Positions 22,154-33,639 of a DNA stretch of 64,000 bases are shown piece by piece; position 1 is the stretch's first letter; every line of letters begins with the position of its first letter. The stretch is taken from the NCBI GenBank assembly GCA_015501585.1, contig JADNRY010000222.1, positions 36,837-100,836 of the forward strand, given 5' to 3'. Made by a program: the position numbers and the translations under genes. The stretch comes from Rhodocollybia butyracea (lineage: Eukaryota > Basidiomycota > Agaricomycetes > Agaricales > Omphalotaceae). A model generated the notes under the pieces. The model was not told the DNA's origin and did not search any database. It saw only the letters and a list, made by a program, of their open reading frames with translations.

Positions 22154-22159
22154 TCGGGA

Positions 22160-24310
22160 AGGAGTAGTCCGATCTCCACTTCATAAAGGAGCATAAGAAA
22201 CTCCAATCCGTGAGAGACAGCTCCTTCTCGGGAAGGATTGGCACGAAAGACTCGAGGAAAAACCTGAGGGTCAGGAGCCATGCTGCGGAGCTCTTGCACT
22301 TCATGCTGCAAAGCATCAAAAGTGCTTGAGATGGACATGTTGAGCTGTTCCCTGGCCTTAATTGCTGCATCGTAAGAAGTACAGATGCGAGCAATTGTGT
22401 TGACCTGCTTGGCGATGTCTAAAACATGAACATTAATAAAAAGAAGTTAAAAAGAACAAAAGAAAAAGTACTCACTAACTCACGAACCCTTCGACGCTTC
22501 GTAGGTCTCATCGAGTACTTCAACCACTTCTGGAATGTGGAGTGTGTCCGAGCACGTCTGATGGGAGATTGCACAATTGTCGCAAGAAGCACCAAACCTC
22601 CGGTTCCCGTCGTCATCTAAACGATAGGTACACGGCAGGCGTCCTCTCCCTTGGAATCTGTCGGCCGGCGCGCAGCACATTGGAGGCAAGGTATCTCACG
22701 AGCGACAACATCCGTCTAAAAACGGAAAATATTAATAAAATCATAACCGTTGGAAAAGTTTACAGACGTTACAGAGGGCATGGTTGGCACGAAGGAAAAC
22801 TCGCCAAGACATCTGGTGCGTTCCGGTACTAATGGCCAGGAGGTCCAGGAAAGCATCTAGCTCGGATGTAATACCCCAAGTTAGCCGGGTCTTGAAACAG
22901 TTCCTTCGGTTTCTGAAGGAATAAAAAAAAAATTCAGTATAAGAACAAGTTACTTCAACAATAAAACAAACCTGGTTGCCGCGTGGAAGAATTTCCTTGA
23001 ACGAGGGTAAATCCAAGGCGTCCCTTTCGAAATGTACGATAACAGTCCGGTACTCTGTGGACCCCGAGGCAACAAACTCCTTTGAGGAACGAGAAGCCAG
23101 GTCTTGAAAGAGCCCATCGAGATCCAAGGAATCCACGTCCTCATCGGGAACGAGGAAGACGAGGTTTTCCGGTGGAGCGGGAGTAGGCGTCGGCTCGCGG
23201 GAAGACTCCAAAGGAACTGTGACTTTGCCTTTTGAACCAGAAGCCATGGGAACAGGGATTTCGACCATGGGCACAAGCTTCTTGCTAGCTTTGAGTTTAG
23301 GAGCTAGTGTGGGAGTAGGAAGGGTTGAAGCCTCGGCCTCGTCCTCGGTGTTGTTCAGGCGCTTACGCTTAAGGCTAGGAGGCTGAACACAAAAGTTAGA
23401 TAGACGTCGAGAAAAGAGAAAGATAAACTTACCACGACAGGGTCTGGTACCACCTCTTTGCCCTTTCCCTTGATATCCTTCGTCTTAGTCTTGCCCTTAG
23501 AAGGGCCGGCAGCCTTCGTTTCCATGACTAGTAGTTTACCCTTCGACGACTTTAACTCTTGAACTTCCAGCGAGGTTTTAGGAGTCCTGGAGTTCTTCGA
23601 AACAATCGGTGTTTTCACCGCTTTTGAGGCTTTAGGGATGACTTTCAGGGCTGGAATATTCTTCAACTTCTTGGGACAGCTTTGGGCAGCGGAGCAGGAG
23701 GAGTTCTCTTTGCTTTGCAAGTCTTGGTTCTACGAGTTGGATAGTGTGAAGATTCCCCAGTAACCGGGGATGCCTAAAGAAACTAATGTTAAAGAAATAT
23801 GATAATAAGAACATAACGACGTACCCTCGAGTGAGATGGTGGCGCTTCATAAGCCGACCGTTCACTCTCAGAAGGAACATCGCTATTCCCCTCCTCCTCT
23901 TCACCATCAGAAACAGGGCCAGGAGCCCCTGGAATTCCGTCGTCAACTGGGTCCTGTTCTCCAAGCCAAGCGGTTTCCCGACAATCTTTGTCGAGTGGAA
24001 TAGGAATGGGCCGGTCGGGAGTATGGAAGTGAAGGACGGTGTAATCCTGTAAAAGATTAAGTTATAAGCCTACTCGAGAAGGACCAGAGACTTACCAAGA
24101 TCTGTGCAACCTCGTGGTCAGCTATGTACCAAGTCGGGTCCAACCCTGGGGAAGCGTCGGTACGACGCACGACCCGGGAAAGTCTCTGGCAAGCAGCAAC
24201 TATGCTTTCGGACGATGATGGACTTGTTGAAAAATTTCAACATGGCCTTATTAATAGATCGTTGCCCGAAGCCGTAGCCGAAGTGACCGGCATCTGTCTT
24301 AAGACGTAAA
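22160..24310 (-). pseudogene. antisense multi-exon gene inside the long-LTR element (family member A)
   Basis: Read leftwards: PTWYIADHEVAQIL, then an acidic block (DGEEEEGNSDVPSESERS), a Lys/Ser-rich block (AAGPSKGKTKTKDIKGKGKE), an acidic segment (VPDEDVDSLDLDGLFQDLAS), a Cys-rich module (CC...C...CDNCAISHQTC) and a helical end (FDALQHEVQELRSM, DPQVFPRVF). Exons are separated by GTAAGT-type introns. The same order is seen at 33640-36420, including WYLDEDIVGQVL and a matching Cys-rich module. The 3' end runs into the left LTR at 22153, so this copy is truncated. Family unknown. The Cys module suggests zinc binding and the charged blocks nuclear localisation, both inferred. Confidence 0.5.
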
Positions 24311-24650
24311 ACAACATATCACAATATACAAATGTGATAGAGGCGTTTTCACTTAACATGTTAAACTTAAAGAAAATGTTATCGAGGAAATGATTGGAAT
24401 CCCCAATCAGGAGTCTAGGCGCCCGCGGCATATGCTGTCTTGTAGATCAATTCAATTGTTGACACCTGATTCACATAACTGCCTGACGTTGAGGATGATC
24501 CCAGTTAAACTTAGGGGTAATACGTCCAGACTAGTCCGCGGGAAGGGAATTAGAATGCTAAATGCCGAGAACATAAAAGGGATTGCTAGCAGAGTCGATC
24601 CTAGGCCTGGTGGCTGACCGGGGACGGTCAGATCATTAGTTTGGGGGAGA

Positions 24651-25923
24651 TATTAGGCCTAAAATCGGCCTAAGGCATGTAACCGTACATTTTGACACTT
24701 TGTACGTGTTATACAATGCAATAAGAGAGTTATATGGAGCCCGAGCGTGATAGCTGTTGCCGAGGCAAAGAACTTAACAATAATACTCAGCGAGCCGTGA
24801 AGGTACGCCCACAAGTGTAGCATAGAGCCAAGCTAGCAAGGATACCTGGGCTGCCCGGAGATGTAACGCTAGATCGTCAATCTAGTTATACTCAAGAGTG
24901 TAGACTCTCTAAACTACAGGACATCTCGAAGCAGGATAAGTACTAAGCCAACACATTACTCGAGGGAAGGCATCCCTCGCACTAAGACCCCCAACAAGCT
25001 ATGTTAAGATGTGGACTTTACAGTCCGTAACAATGGACCAGAACGATCCCAAGGAAACCGTAGAGATCTATTGGCGGCACCAGTCGCAACCGTGAGGACG
25101 GTAGAAACATGCTTAGCGGTCCTACGGAAAGCTACGCACCGGAATAGCCTTGGCAAATCGAAACATTTGATCTTAGAAATCATACACGGAAGGTCTTATC
25201 TGTTAAAGCCGACAATTGGGAATCACTTGTACATACTCAGCGCAGTTGCTCGAGATTATCATAAGTGGTGTTGTTGGAAAGCTAGATAACAGGCCTTCTC
25301 GAGAGAATGTTAATCACACTCAGGATGGACAGAACTATCCGAGGAATAGAATGAAACTCACCCAAGGGAAACCGGGCGGCAAGTGATCATGAAGCGTAAA
25401 GGTACTCCTGACCCCGGAGAATTGTGGAGTAATCGGAGAAACCTCGCTTGGATCAAAACACTCTAAAACTATGTTAATCCTCACGAAATCATATTTTACC
25501 TCTGATATATACCCAAGAATGGACTATTTCTTTATCATGTGTACCATATATAGGCTGGAGTTTCCTTTCCGAGCCAGATTCCTCTGTTCCGCTCTCTTTC
25601 TGTCTCTCTCCGTATCTGTTTCATCTATTTTTCGTATTAAACTCTCTCTACTCAGTATATAAGCCAGATATATTTATTCAGTAAGACAAGTTTCTTGCCC
25701 TCGACTTGACTGCTAAGACCAGTGCTCCGTAGAACGTCCCCACGGGATCAGTAGCGTGACGCCTCCTGACTTGGTTATCTTATATTACAAGACTTTCCCT
25801 CGGGGAATCTCTGACAACCCGCTCTCGCTCCCTTACATATCGATAGTCTGGTTAGGTGCGGTAGTGTTTTTGTTAGGTTGTTTTATAGCACCTTTCGCAT
25901 ACCTACATGTAAATACCCAAATA
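24651..25923 (+). repeat. right long LTR, 1273 bp, internally deleted
   Basis: It matches the start of the left LTR up to GACTTGGTTATCTTA, then jumps to ATATTACAAGACTTTCCC, lacking about 950 bp relative to the copy at 47855-50128. The end CCCAAATA is followed by the target duplicate ACGG. Confidence 0.8.
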
Positions 25924-25927
25924 ACGG

Positions 25928-26552
25928 GCCTGTTAAACCTTTTGATATCAAGGATCTGGCAATGCTCAAAGCCCTACACTGTGCTTGAATTTGGTGCATG
26001 TCTCTGGGCTTGAATGTCCCGAGACGGTATTTATGAGCACAGCAAGTGGATGAAAGCTCAAGCTCAAGTTGTGAAGGACAAAGGCCAGAAGCGCCGTCTG
26101 CAAGCAGTGGATAGCAGTGATGGCGGAAACAAAAACCGACCCCAAGGCTCAAAGAGTCAGCACACCCAGGACAATACCAGCTCCCAAAAACATCAACGGA
26201 TGGCAACCAAAGGAATGTGGCTTCTGTGAAGAAGTCGTTTTCAAAACGGCTTCCCCCGCACGTAGTTGCAAGTTTGCAGTAGATAGTCTTGAGGATTTGG
26301 ATGGCCAGCGGCACTGAGGACGATGACTGAGACTAGAACCACGTATGTGCGGTATACATAGGTTTTTTTTTTTTGAATGTACAAGCTTGTAAGAGATACC
26401 CATTTATATAGGGAAGGACAGTTGCCAAGAGGTGTGTGCGGGGAATCGGTAGGAGCAGGAGCAGCGTACACCTGATGATGCCAAATCTACCGCAAACTGT
26501 ACACAAGAATTCAAAGTCCAGCTGAATTATACCGCTTTTATTGCGATACAGT
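25928..26552. other. no confident gene; small ORFs beside the long-LTR element
   Basis: This follows the right LTR. A 71-residue plus-strand ORF at 26014-26229 is Gln/Lys/Ser-rich (QKHQRMATKG) and unrecognised. The 26342-26552 stretch could be a fragment of LTR-like sequence next to the Gypsy fragment. Nothing firm. Confidence 0.3.
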
Positions 26553-26888
26553 AATCTTTGGCCACCAAAAGTGTTCGTGAATAATAGATGCTGTTGCCCA
26601 AATTCCCCAATGACCCATCTTGTCGTGAGATTCCTGAATAATAGAGATTTGAATCTCTGGCAAAGCCACCAGACGGTGAGCGCCATTGATATCTTTTCTC
26701 CATAGGCGGTTAAGGTTGTCAACAAAGAGTTGAAGGGTATAATGGATAAATGAGGAATATTGTTCATCAGTTAAATTCACCAGGCATTCAAAAGAGACTA
26801 CATAGTCTTGAATTGAAACTAGTCGGTTATCTAACTCGACCACTCAGTTTGACCTGGGAACAACGGAGTATGGGACTTTATCCATGAC
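26553..26888 (-). pseudogene. fragment of a Gypsy integrase (zinc-binding region)
   Basis: About 335 bp nearly identical to part of the pol at 29480-29815, same strand: LDNRLVSIQDYVVSFE, then ESHDKMGHWGIWAT and HEHFWWPK, the His-His part of the HHCC module. Homology stops sharply on both sides. A broken-off fragment of the same Gypsy family. Confidence 0.8.
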
Positions 26889-26927
26889 ATGATAAGATAT
26901 GAGTGTTATGCATTGAACTACAACTCA

Positions 26928-27620
26928 TAGATGCCTGTGGCCCCTCCTGCCCTGGATACTCTGATACTTATCCTTAAATTTCGAAAAAATGAGGGTTTTT
27001 GATGGGAAAGTTTAAAGATCAGTAAAGACTGATCTCCCAGGGGCCATCTAAATATATCTGAGACCAAGAAAGGGTAGAGAACATATCAGGGCATCAGGGG
27101 ATGAAAAGGATCAGCCTTATCCACTCCAATCTCCATGTTATATCAAGCAATCTTTAGACTCAACACTTTTCATTGATTTCCTTTTATGGTCATACAGCTT
27201 TGGCCTCATCCACTACAATCAAAGGTTATCCAAAGAATATTTTGCAATCCAACCCCTTCCCACCACAGGACTACCTTCATTTGTGGTGAGCAACCTGTTC
27301 TATGTATAGAGAGAGGATCTGGATGTCTACTACAAGCAGTTGTCCTCAGGGAAAGAGAGTAAACAGTTTTTGTGTTAAGTTTGACAATTTCCCAATTAAG
27401 TAGTGAAAACAGCTTTGACCTCATCCACTGCAAGAGATTTGTGATTTCTCAATTAAGTAATGAAAACAGCTTTGGCCTCATCCACTGTGAAAGATTTGTC
27501 ACTTCTCAATTAGGCAATGGAAACAGCTTTGACCTCATCCACTGCAAAAGTTTTGAAATTGCCTAATTAGGAAATAAACCCTATTGAAATAAAATTGCCT
27601 AATATAGTAATTTAAATGAA
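26928..27620 (+). repeat. arm of a long inverted repeat (family Y), with 54-57-bp subrepeats
   Basis: The outer end reads TAGATGCCTGTGGCCC and matches, inverted, TAGAAGCCTGTGGCCC at the far end (33580). The arm is about 650 bp. Its inner part (27372-27566) is a tandem repeat of about 54-57 bp built on GAAAACAGCTTTGACCTCAT and CCACTGCA, copied three to four times. The partner arm is 32890-33580. The two arms bracket the Gypsy pol region. No TSD flanks the pair. Confidence 0.65.
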
Positions 27621-27726
27621 AATCAAAGAAAGATAAGAATCAAGATAAGAATGAAAAAGATAAGGACAAAATGACATCAACCGAAAAATTGAAGTTAAAA
27701 GTAAAACATCCTCTTGAGTAACCACC

Positions 27727-27969
27727 ATGCTCAAAACCCAAGACAAAACCCAAGACAAAAACCATTACCATTTCTGCTCCCTTCAGTTCGAGAATGCAAT
27801 CCTCAACTGGAAGGAATACAAAAATAGTTACAAGGCCAACAGTTCACTCGCCTGGCACTACTTCGACTTCCTCAAAGTTATAGACAACTGTCCCGAGGGA
27901 ACGACAGCACCAAAACTTCCCAATGACTTCTTCAACAATCTCTATAACATGCCAGGTTATGTCCTTTGA
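27727..27969 (+). CDS. hypothetical 80-residue ORF
   Basis: It begins MLKTQDKTQDKNHYHF and contains WKEYKNSYKANSSLAWHYFD, a protein-like composition with aromatic residues. Immediately downstream the strand stays readable in another frame (VLVEAITKSPGLLKYYRMS, VDSDTWVIFCGQD, up to about 28120), so a longer gene broken by a frameshift or an unseen intron is possible. No family recognised; it may be a transposon gene fragment. Confidence 0.3.
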   Translation: MLKTQDKTQDKNHYHFCSLQFENAILNWKEYKNSYKANSSLAWHYFDFLKVIDNCPEGTTAPKLPNDFFNNLYNMPGYVL

Positions 27970-28396
27970 CTATTTCCAAGCAAGGTTTTGGTTGAAGCCA
28001 TTACAAAATCTCCCGGACTTTTGAAATACTACAGAATGTCGAGACCTTTTCCTGTGGTCATCCAAGAGGAGCATACTGTGGACTCGGATACATGGGTGAT
28101 TTTTTGTGGACAGGACAGGTAAGTGGTAATGAGAATATATCAGTACAAAGTTCATAGGTATAGGTTCTACGCAAAGGACAACCTCAGTTCTGTGATTACA
28201 TTCTTGAACATGAACTTCATGGAGGGCTTGACAATGAAGAGTGCGATGCAGAGAACAACGGAAACCAATTCCTTCGAACTGGAATGAAGAAAATATATTT
28301 GAGATTTTGTAGGGGAACTGAAGGAACTAGGAACATATGGATCTGGAGGGAAACAATGATGACTGGAAGAGAGTAAGGGGAAGAAAGAATAGGAAT

Positions 28397-31300
28397 TCAA
28401 TCCTCGAGAGGAAAATCCTCTGAAAAATCAGGATCTTCGGATTCCTCCATGTTTTTTAAATCTTCTGTTGAAATATCAATAAAATCTTTCATGTCCGGTA
28501 TAGGCAGCGTGAGACGCACGCAATATGGAATAAGATGAAATGCTCCAACTGGATTATGCCAGACGGTTCCATCCAGTTCAGCAACAATATAAGCTCCTCC
28601 TTTATTACAACGAATGACCAAAAGGGGCCCATATACCGCATCCTGTTCTTAGCAGAGAAAGACTTCTCTACCCAAGTATTACGCGCCAAAACTAGACTTC
28701 CAGACTTGAAATTGTAAGACTTGATTGAATTTGCATGATCCTGCTCCCACTTCTCGATCCAGCATAAGGGATTTTCCCGAACATAAATTCCCATTGCTTC
28801 AAGATCCTCGAGACGCTTCTGAAGTTCACATGCATGACACACATATAGATCTTCAGTAGAAAGAACTGACACAGGAGGAGGGACTAGGTAGGTCACTTCT
28901 CGTAAATCTAACGGGAGGATAGGGTGAACACCGTGCGCAAGAAAATAAGGACTTGCTCCGATGGACTTCCGGGGAGTGATGCGCTCAGACCAAAAGATAT
29001 AATGAGCTCCCAGACTCCAATTCAAAGCGTCGCCATCTGCAAGCTTGATAAGACCTTCCTGCACATTGTAGTGCTTCTGCTCAATAACCCCAGCAGCTTG
29101 TGAATTGTATCCCGGGATAGTAATATGGCGGATACCATACTGTTTTGCTAGGAAGTCCAATGCAAGAATAAACAGAGATCCGTTATCAGTGATAATCTTG
29201 CAGATAGCTCCCCATTGGCATAGGATATCTTCAAAAATCCACATAGCTATTGCTTGGCTAGGTTGCCGCCTAAGTTTTCTGAATTCGGGGTATGCAGAGG
29301 AGGAACAACAACTGTGAACAATATATTTAAACCCTCTCGAACGAGGCATTTCCATTGTATCCATATAACATCTAGTGAACAGGCCCAACGGCTCAGCTAC
29401 TACTGGTGGAATACAGAGCTTCTCCATTTGGCGCAACTGACATAGGTGACACATCTTCACATACCACTTAACATCTTCCACCATCTTTGGCCACCAAAAG
29501 TGTTCGCAAATAATAGATGTTGTTGCCCAAATTCCCCAATGACCCATCTTGTCGTGAGATTCCTGAATAATAGAGATTTGAATCTCTGGCAAAGCCACCA
29601 GATGGTGAGCGCCATTGATATCTTTTCTCCATAGGCGGTTAAGGTTGTCAACAAAGAATTGAAGGGTGTAATGGATAAATGAGGAATATTGTTCATCAGT
29701 TAAATTCACCAGGCGTTCAAAAGAGACTACATAGTCTCGAATTGAAACTAGTCGGTTATCTAACTTGACCACTCGATTTGACCTGGGAACAACGGAGTAT
29801 GGGACTTCATCCATAGAAGACTCTTCGGAAAAATTGAGAGAATAAGAAGGGAAGGAAGTAGAAAGAGATAAAGTAAGACAGTGGAGGGAAGTAGGAATAA
29901 GAATGGACTTGTTGATAATATGAAGGAAGCCGTTAGCCTCATCGATCCAATCTTGTATTTGCTCGGGAGGCTCCGGTTGTTCTTCAGGGAGAGGTTCTCG
30001 GCAAGACATGCCATCCACTGCGACATGATCCGTGGGGACATGAACCATGGTGAATGAGAACAGGAGAATACTCGCTATCCAGTGATTGATTGTTGTGTTA
30101 GGTTGAATATCCGGGTGGTTAAGCATACCACAGATATATAAAGCGTCGATCTTGACTACCAAATGAGGAGCTCCAACAATCCATAAATGGGTTGCTCTAA
30201 GAGAACGGAAAAGACCATAGAGCTCGAGTTTAGCTTGACTATAATTTGATTCATGCAGAGTGAGCATAATGGAGCCAAATGGATTCACAAACCGAGTCTG
30301 AGGATCCAAAATAACCTGTTGCATCAGGATATACCCTGCACAAATTTTACTCGTATCAATGGATAGGATAATTGGCGCTTCGGAGTCATACTCCAACAGA
30401 CGAATAGCAGAGGAAGACGCTACCGCAACTTTGAGATTTTGCTGGGCCAATGCTTCAAGCTGTCCAAACTGGACAGGAATATCTTTTCTAGTCAACCGTA
30501 CTAGAGGTTCCGCTAACTCAGCAAATCGCGGGATAAACATATGGCAGACGCCAACCATTCCCACAAATGCCCGCATGTCAGTCAGACATAACAGAGGACC
30601 CCAGGTAGATACCTTATCAATACGGGAGGGATCAACAATGTGTCCCTCATAAGAACATAAATGACCAGTAATAACAGCTTTCGGTGCAGCAATAACGGTC
30701 TTTGGACCAGAGAAAGTACCGCCAACATAAGAGATTTGTGTGAGTATCTGATTAGTGTCTTGCAGATGCTCCCAGACAAATCGGTGTATACCAGGATTCC
30801 AAGGAATAACTTCATAACCTCCGCTGGGCAATTCATACCAAGTACAGGGACCTCTGACATTGACATCATCGACATATCGCATGGTAATGTCCGGAATTTC
30901 GAGTTGGAATATAAATGTAACATTGCCATGAAAGACTTGAAGGAAATTAGTCCAACCCATGGGGATAGAAGTGAGACAGAGAGCACCTAACAGCGTTTGA
31001 AAAGTGGTTAAGTCTCTAGAAGAGACTGCAATATGATGATGGTCATATCCTACAAAGACATTGAGTGAGGTAAGGATAGACCGGCAAGCAAAATGCTCGG
31101 CGAGATTTTCAAGAATAGGAGGGATAGATGAGTCACAAATAGTTACAGCATTTAGGGGCTGCAAGTCATGGACAATCCGGAGCAAAGTACCATCTTTCTT
31201 TACTATGGTAAACCAACGAGAACAATAAGAAGAACTTGATGGCTCATATACGCCGGAATTTATTTTGTCCTTGACTATTTTGATTATCCGCTCCATAAGA

Positions 31301-32286
31301 CCAGGAGGGATAGGTAACTTAGGTACCCGCCAAGGGATATGTTCAATGACGGGAATTTTGACTGGCGGGAAATACTTGTGATTAAAGTACCCCTTTTTGG
31401 ACTTGTTCCACGTGAACACGTGGTTTTGAATGGACATGAGATGATGGACAGCCTTTATCTCCTCCGGCCATAGAAATGACTTGTCTAGAGAGTTGTCTAT
31501 AAAAGACATCCTCTCGGCAGTATATTGGCCAGTAGGAAAGAATGGGGGTGGAATAGGATTCAAGACAGGAAAATTTTCGAGGGGATCAGATAGGAAATGA
31601 CGGAGGATATGGAAATCCTCGGGGAGAGTAGTTGGTACGGGTTTAACCTGCGCGACAGGCTTGTACCTTTTCTTTGCAGCCGCAAAGACCGGATTTTCTG
31701 TACTTTTGGAGGAGGAAAAAGTATTATACATTGGAAGAGAATCAGTAGAAAAAGCAGGGTCAAGAGAAATAGAATTGGGAACTATGGTACACTGAGAAAA
31801 GGAATCATAAGTAGAAGAATCAAAGAAAGACTTGACATAACCATCAAGAAAGGATAAAATCAAAATATCAGAACTGGGAATTAGACCAAAGGAATTAGAG
31901 ACGAGAGAGAGAGTAATGGATTGGTGAATATCCAAAGTCGACAGATTGATTGATAGATCTAAGTTTTGAATATCAAAAATCAAGGAACATTGATCTCCAT
32001 CATGTAAACCGTCGAAGTCAGACTGTAAGGGAAGCGGAGATCCTAGATAGCATACTTCCCCTACATGTTCACTACTTATTTCCTCCAGACTCTCTTGTCC
32101 CCCTTCCAAAAATGAGGAGGTTCATGAGGGATTGTCGGAATAGTCACTGATTTGAATGTATTCAGATCAGTGATAGTATAATGTTGATCTCCGGATAAGA
32201 AATTCCGGATGATGGCCTGAGTGAGTACCTCAAAAGGATGGCCAATCAAGACATCATAAGCAGGGGAAGGAACAATATGGACCTGG
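28397..32286 (-). pseudogene. pol: Ty3/Gypsy pol (PR end, RT, RNase H, integrase)
   Basis: One frame of 1206 codons (32109-28489) holds most of the polyprotein. A retropepsin tail (AYDVLIGHPF) lies upstream in another frame, with a shift near 32105. RT: FTIVKKDGTLLRIVHDLQPL, SIPMGW, and YVDD at about residues 412-415. The first catalytic Asp is Asn (SLNVFVGYD, residue 350, codon 31062-31060). RNase H: SIDTSK, KLELYG, KIDALY. Integrase: HDKMGHWG...CHLCQ zinc module near residue 850, then YMDTMEM, IITDNGSLF and AAGVIEQKH (D-D-E). A second frameshift near 28635 puts the GPLLVI...GGAYIVAELDG end in the next frame, ending at 28397. It is cut at 32286 by a palindromic-element arm; the matching gag lies at 38677-40168. 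Confidence 0.9.
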
Positions 32287-33215
32287 CAGTTCAGTCAGCC
32301 ACATATTTGGTCTTATTAGTCTACACTTTTGTTACATTGACCTTACTAAAAAGACCCAAAAACCTAGGCAAAACCCGGGCAGCTAGGTCATGACCTGGGA
32401 ATTAAAAAATTGGTCATGACCTAGGTCAGGTTGGTCTTTTCCTGGGGTTGGTAGGTCATGGCCTGGGTGAGATAGGATATGGCCTAGGTGGGGCAGGGCA
32501 TGGTCTAGGTGAGGGAGGGGATGGGCTAGGAGGAGGAGGGTATAGTCTAGGAGAAGGAGGATATGGTCTAGGAGGGGGAGATATAGTTAGTTTAAGAGGT
32601 GTAGGGTGAGAGTGGAGGATGGTGAGATAGAGAATATAAGCAAGAATGAAATATCATGGAATCATGACTTGAAATGTTTAGTAACATATTGGGATTATTG
32701 GGATTTTTTACATATCTGTAGATTATGACAAGATCAAGCTAAGTCACAGTGCCCTGGTCTGGGTTGTCAGGCAAGCATGTGACTTACCTGACCTAGCTGA
32801 TTCAGGTCATGACCTGGGTGAACTAGGTCATGACCTGGATGAACTAGGTCATGACCTGGATGGACTAGGCCATGACCCAAGCCAATTTAAAAATTACTAA
32901 ATTAGGAAATTTTTCCATTTTTGCAGTGGATGAGGTCAAAGCTGTTTTTATTACCAAATAAGGCAATTTTCAAACACCTTAACCGGTTTTATGTTTTTTT
33001 TCAATAGAGTTAGATACATTTGGAAATTTTTATAAATTAATATATTAGGCAATTTTATTTCAATAGACTTTTATTTCTTAATTAGGCAATTTCAAAACTT
33101 TTGCAGTGGATGAGGCCAAACTGTTTTCATTGCCTAATTGAGAAGTGACAAATTTGCAGTGGATGAGGTCAAAGCTGTTTTCACTACCTAATTAAGAAAT
33201 GACAAAACTGAACAC
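32287..33215 (+). mobile_element. half of a palindromic element (family X) with shared core
   Basis: Begins CAGTTCAGTCAGCCACAT and follows, base for base with minor changes, the reverse complement of 46466-45424: an arm rich in GGTCATGACC and TAGGNNNNGGAGGG motifs, then the core with CAGTGGATGAGG(T/C)CAAA repeats. The second arm is absent; beyond 33215 it continues into the family Y end. It interrupts the Gypsy retropepsin coding region. Confidence 0.7.
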
Positions 33216-33580
33216 ACAAACTGTGTACTCTCTTTTCCTAAGGACAATAGCTTGTGGTAGACATCCAGACCTTTTGTTTATATACAGAATAGGTTGCTCA
33301 CTTAAAATGAAGCCAATCCTGTGGTGGGAAGGGGCTGGATTGCAAAATATTTTTTGGATAACCTTTGATTGTAGTGGATGAGGCCAAAGCTGTGTGCCCA
33401 TAAAAGGAAATCAATGAAAAGTGTTGAGTCTAAAGATTGCTTGATATAACATGCAGATTAGCATGGATAAGGGTGATCCTTTTCATCCCCTGATACCCTG
33501 ATATGCTGTCTATCCTCATTTCTTCAAAATTAGAGGATAAGTATCAGAGCATCCAGGGCAGGGTGGGCCACAGGCTTCTA
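33211..33580 (-). repeat. partner end of the long inverted repeat (family Y)
   Basis: Reverse complement of 26928-27372, ending GGGCCACAGGCTTCTA. It lacks an ~85-bp segment present in the left arm. With the core it forms an arm of about 690 bp (32890-33580). Confidence 0.65.
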
Positions 33581-33639
33581 GGACATTGTACCCTGGTATA
33601 ATAGGTACATTCAGATGACTCAGGAGTAGCTTATACTGT

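Larger units (their letters stand above)
19931..25923 (+). mobile_element. long-LTR element with antisense interior gene, TSD ACGG
   Basis: Direct repeats at both ends (19931-22153, and 24651-25923 with an internal deletion) enclose 2.5 kb. ACGG occurs at 19927-19930 and 25924-25927, outside the whole unit, supporting insertion as one piece. Ends are TATTAGGCC...CCCAAATA rather than TG...CA. A purine run (TTTGGGGGAGA) abuts the right LTR like a polypurine tract, favouring plus orientation. No gag, reverse transcriptase or integrase is present. The interior instead carries a minus-strand multi-exon gene. A non-autonomous LTR retrotransposon is the best reading; recombination between separate copies is an alternative. 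Confidence 0.65.

Noticed and set aside
22420..22620. Plus-strand ORFs inside the long-LTR element as gag
   Set aside because: No capsid, zinc-knuckle or protease motif; the minus strand reads as exons shared with 33640-36420.
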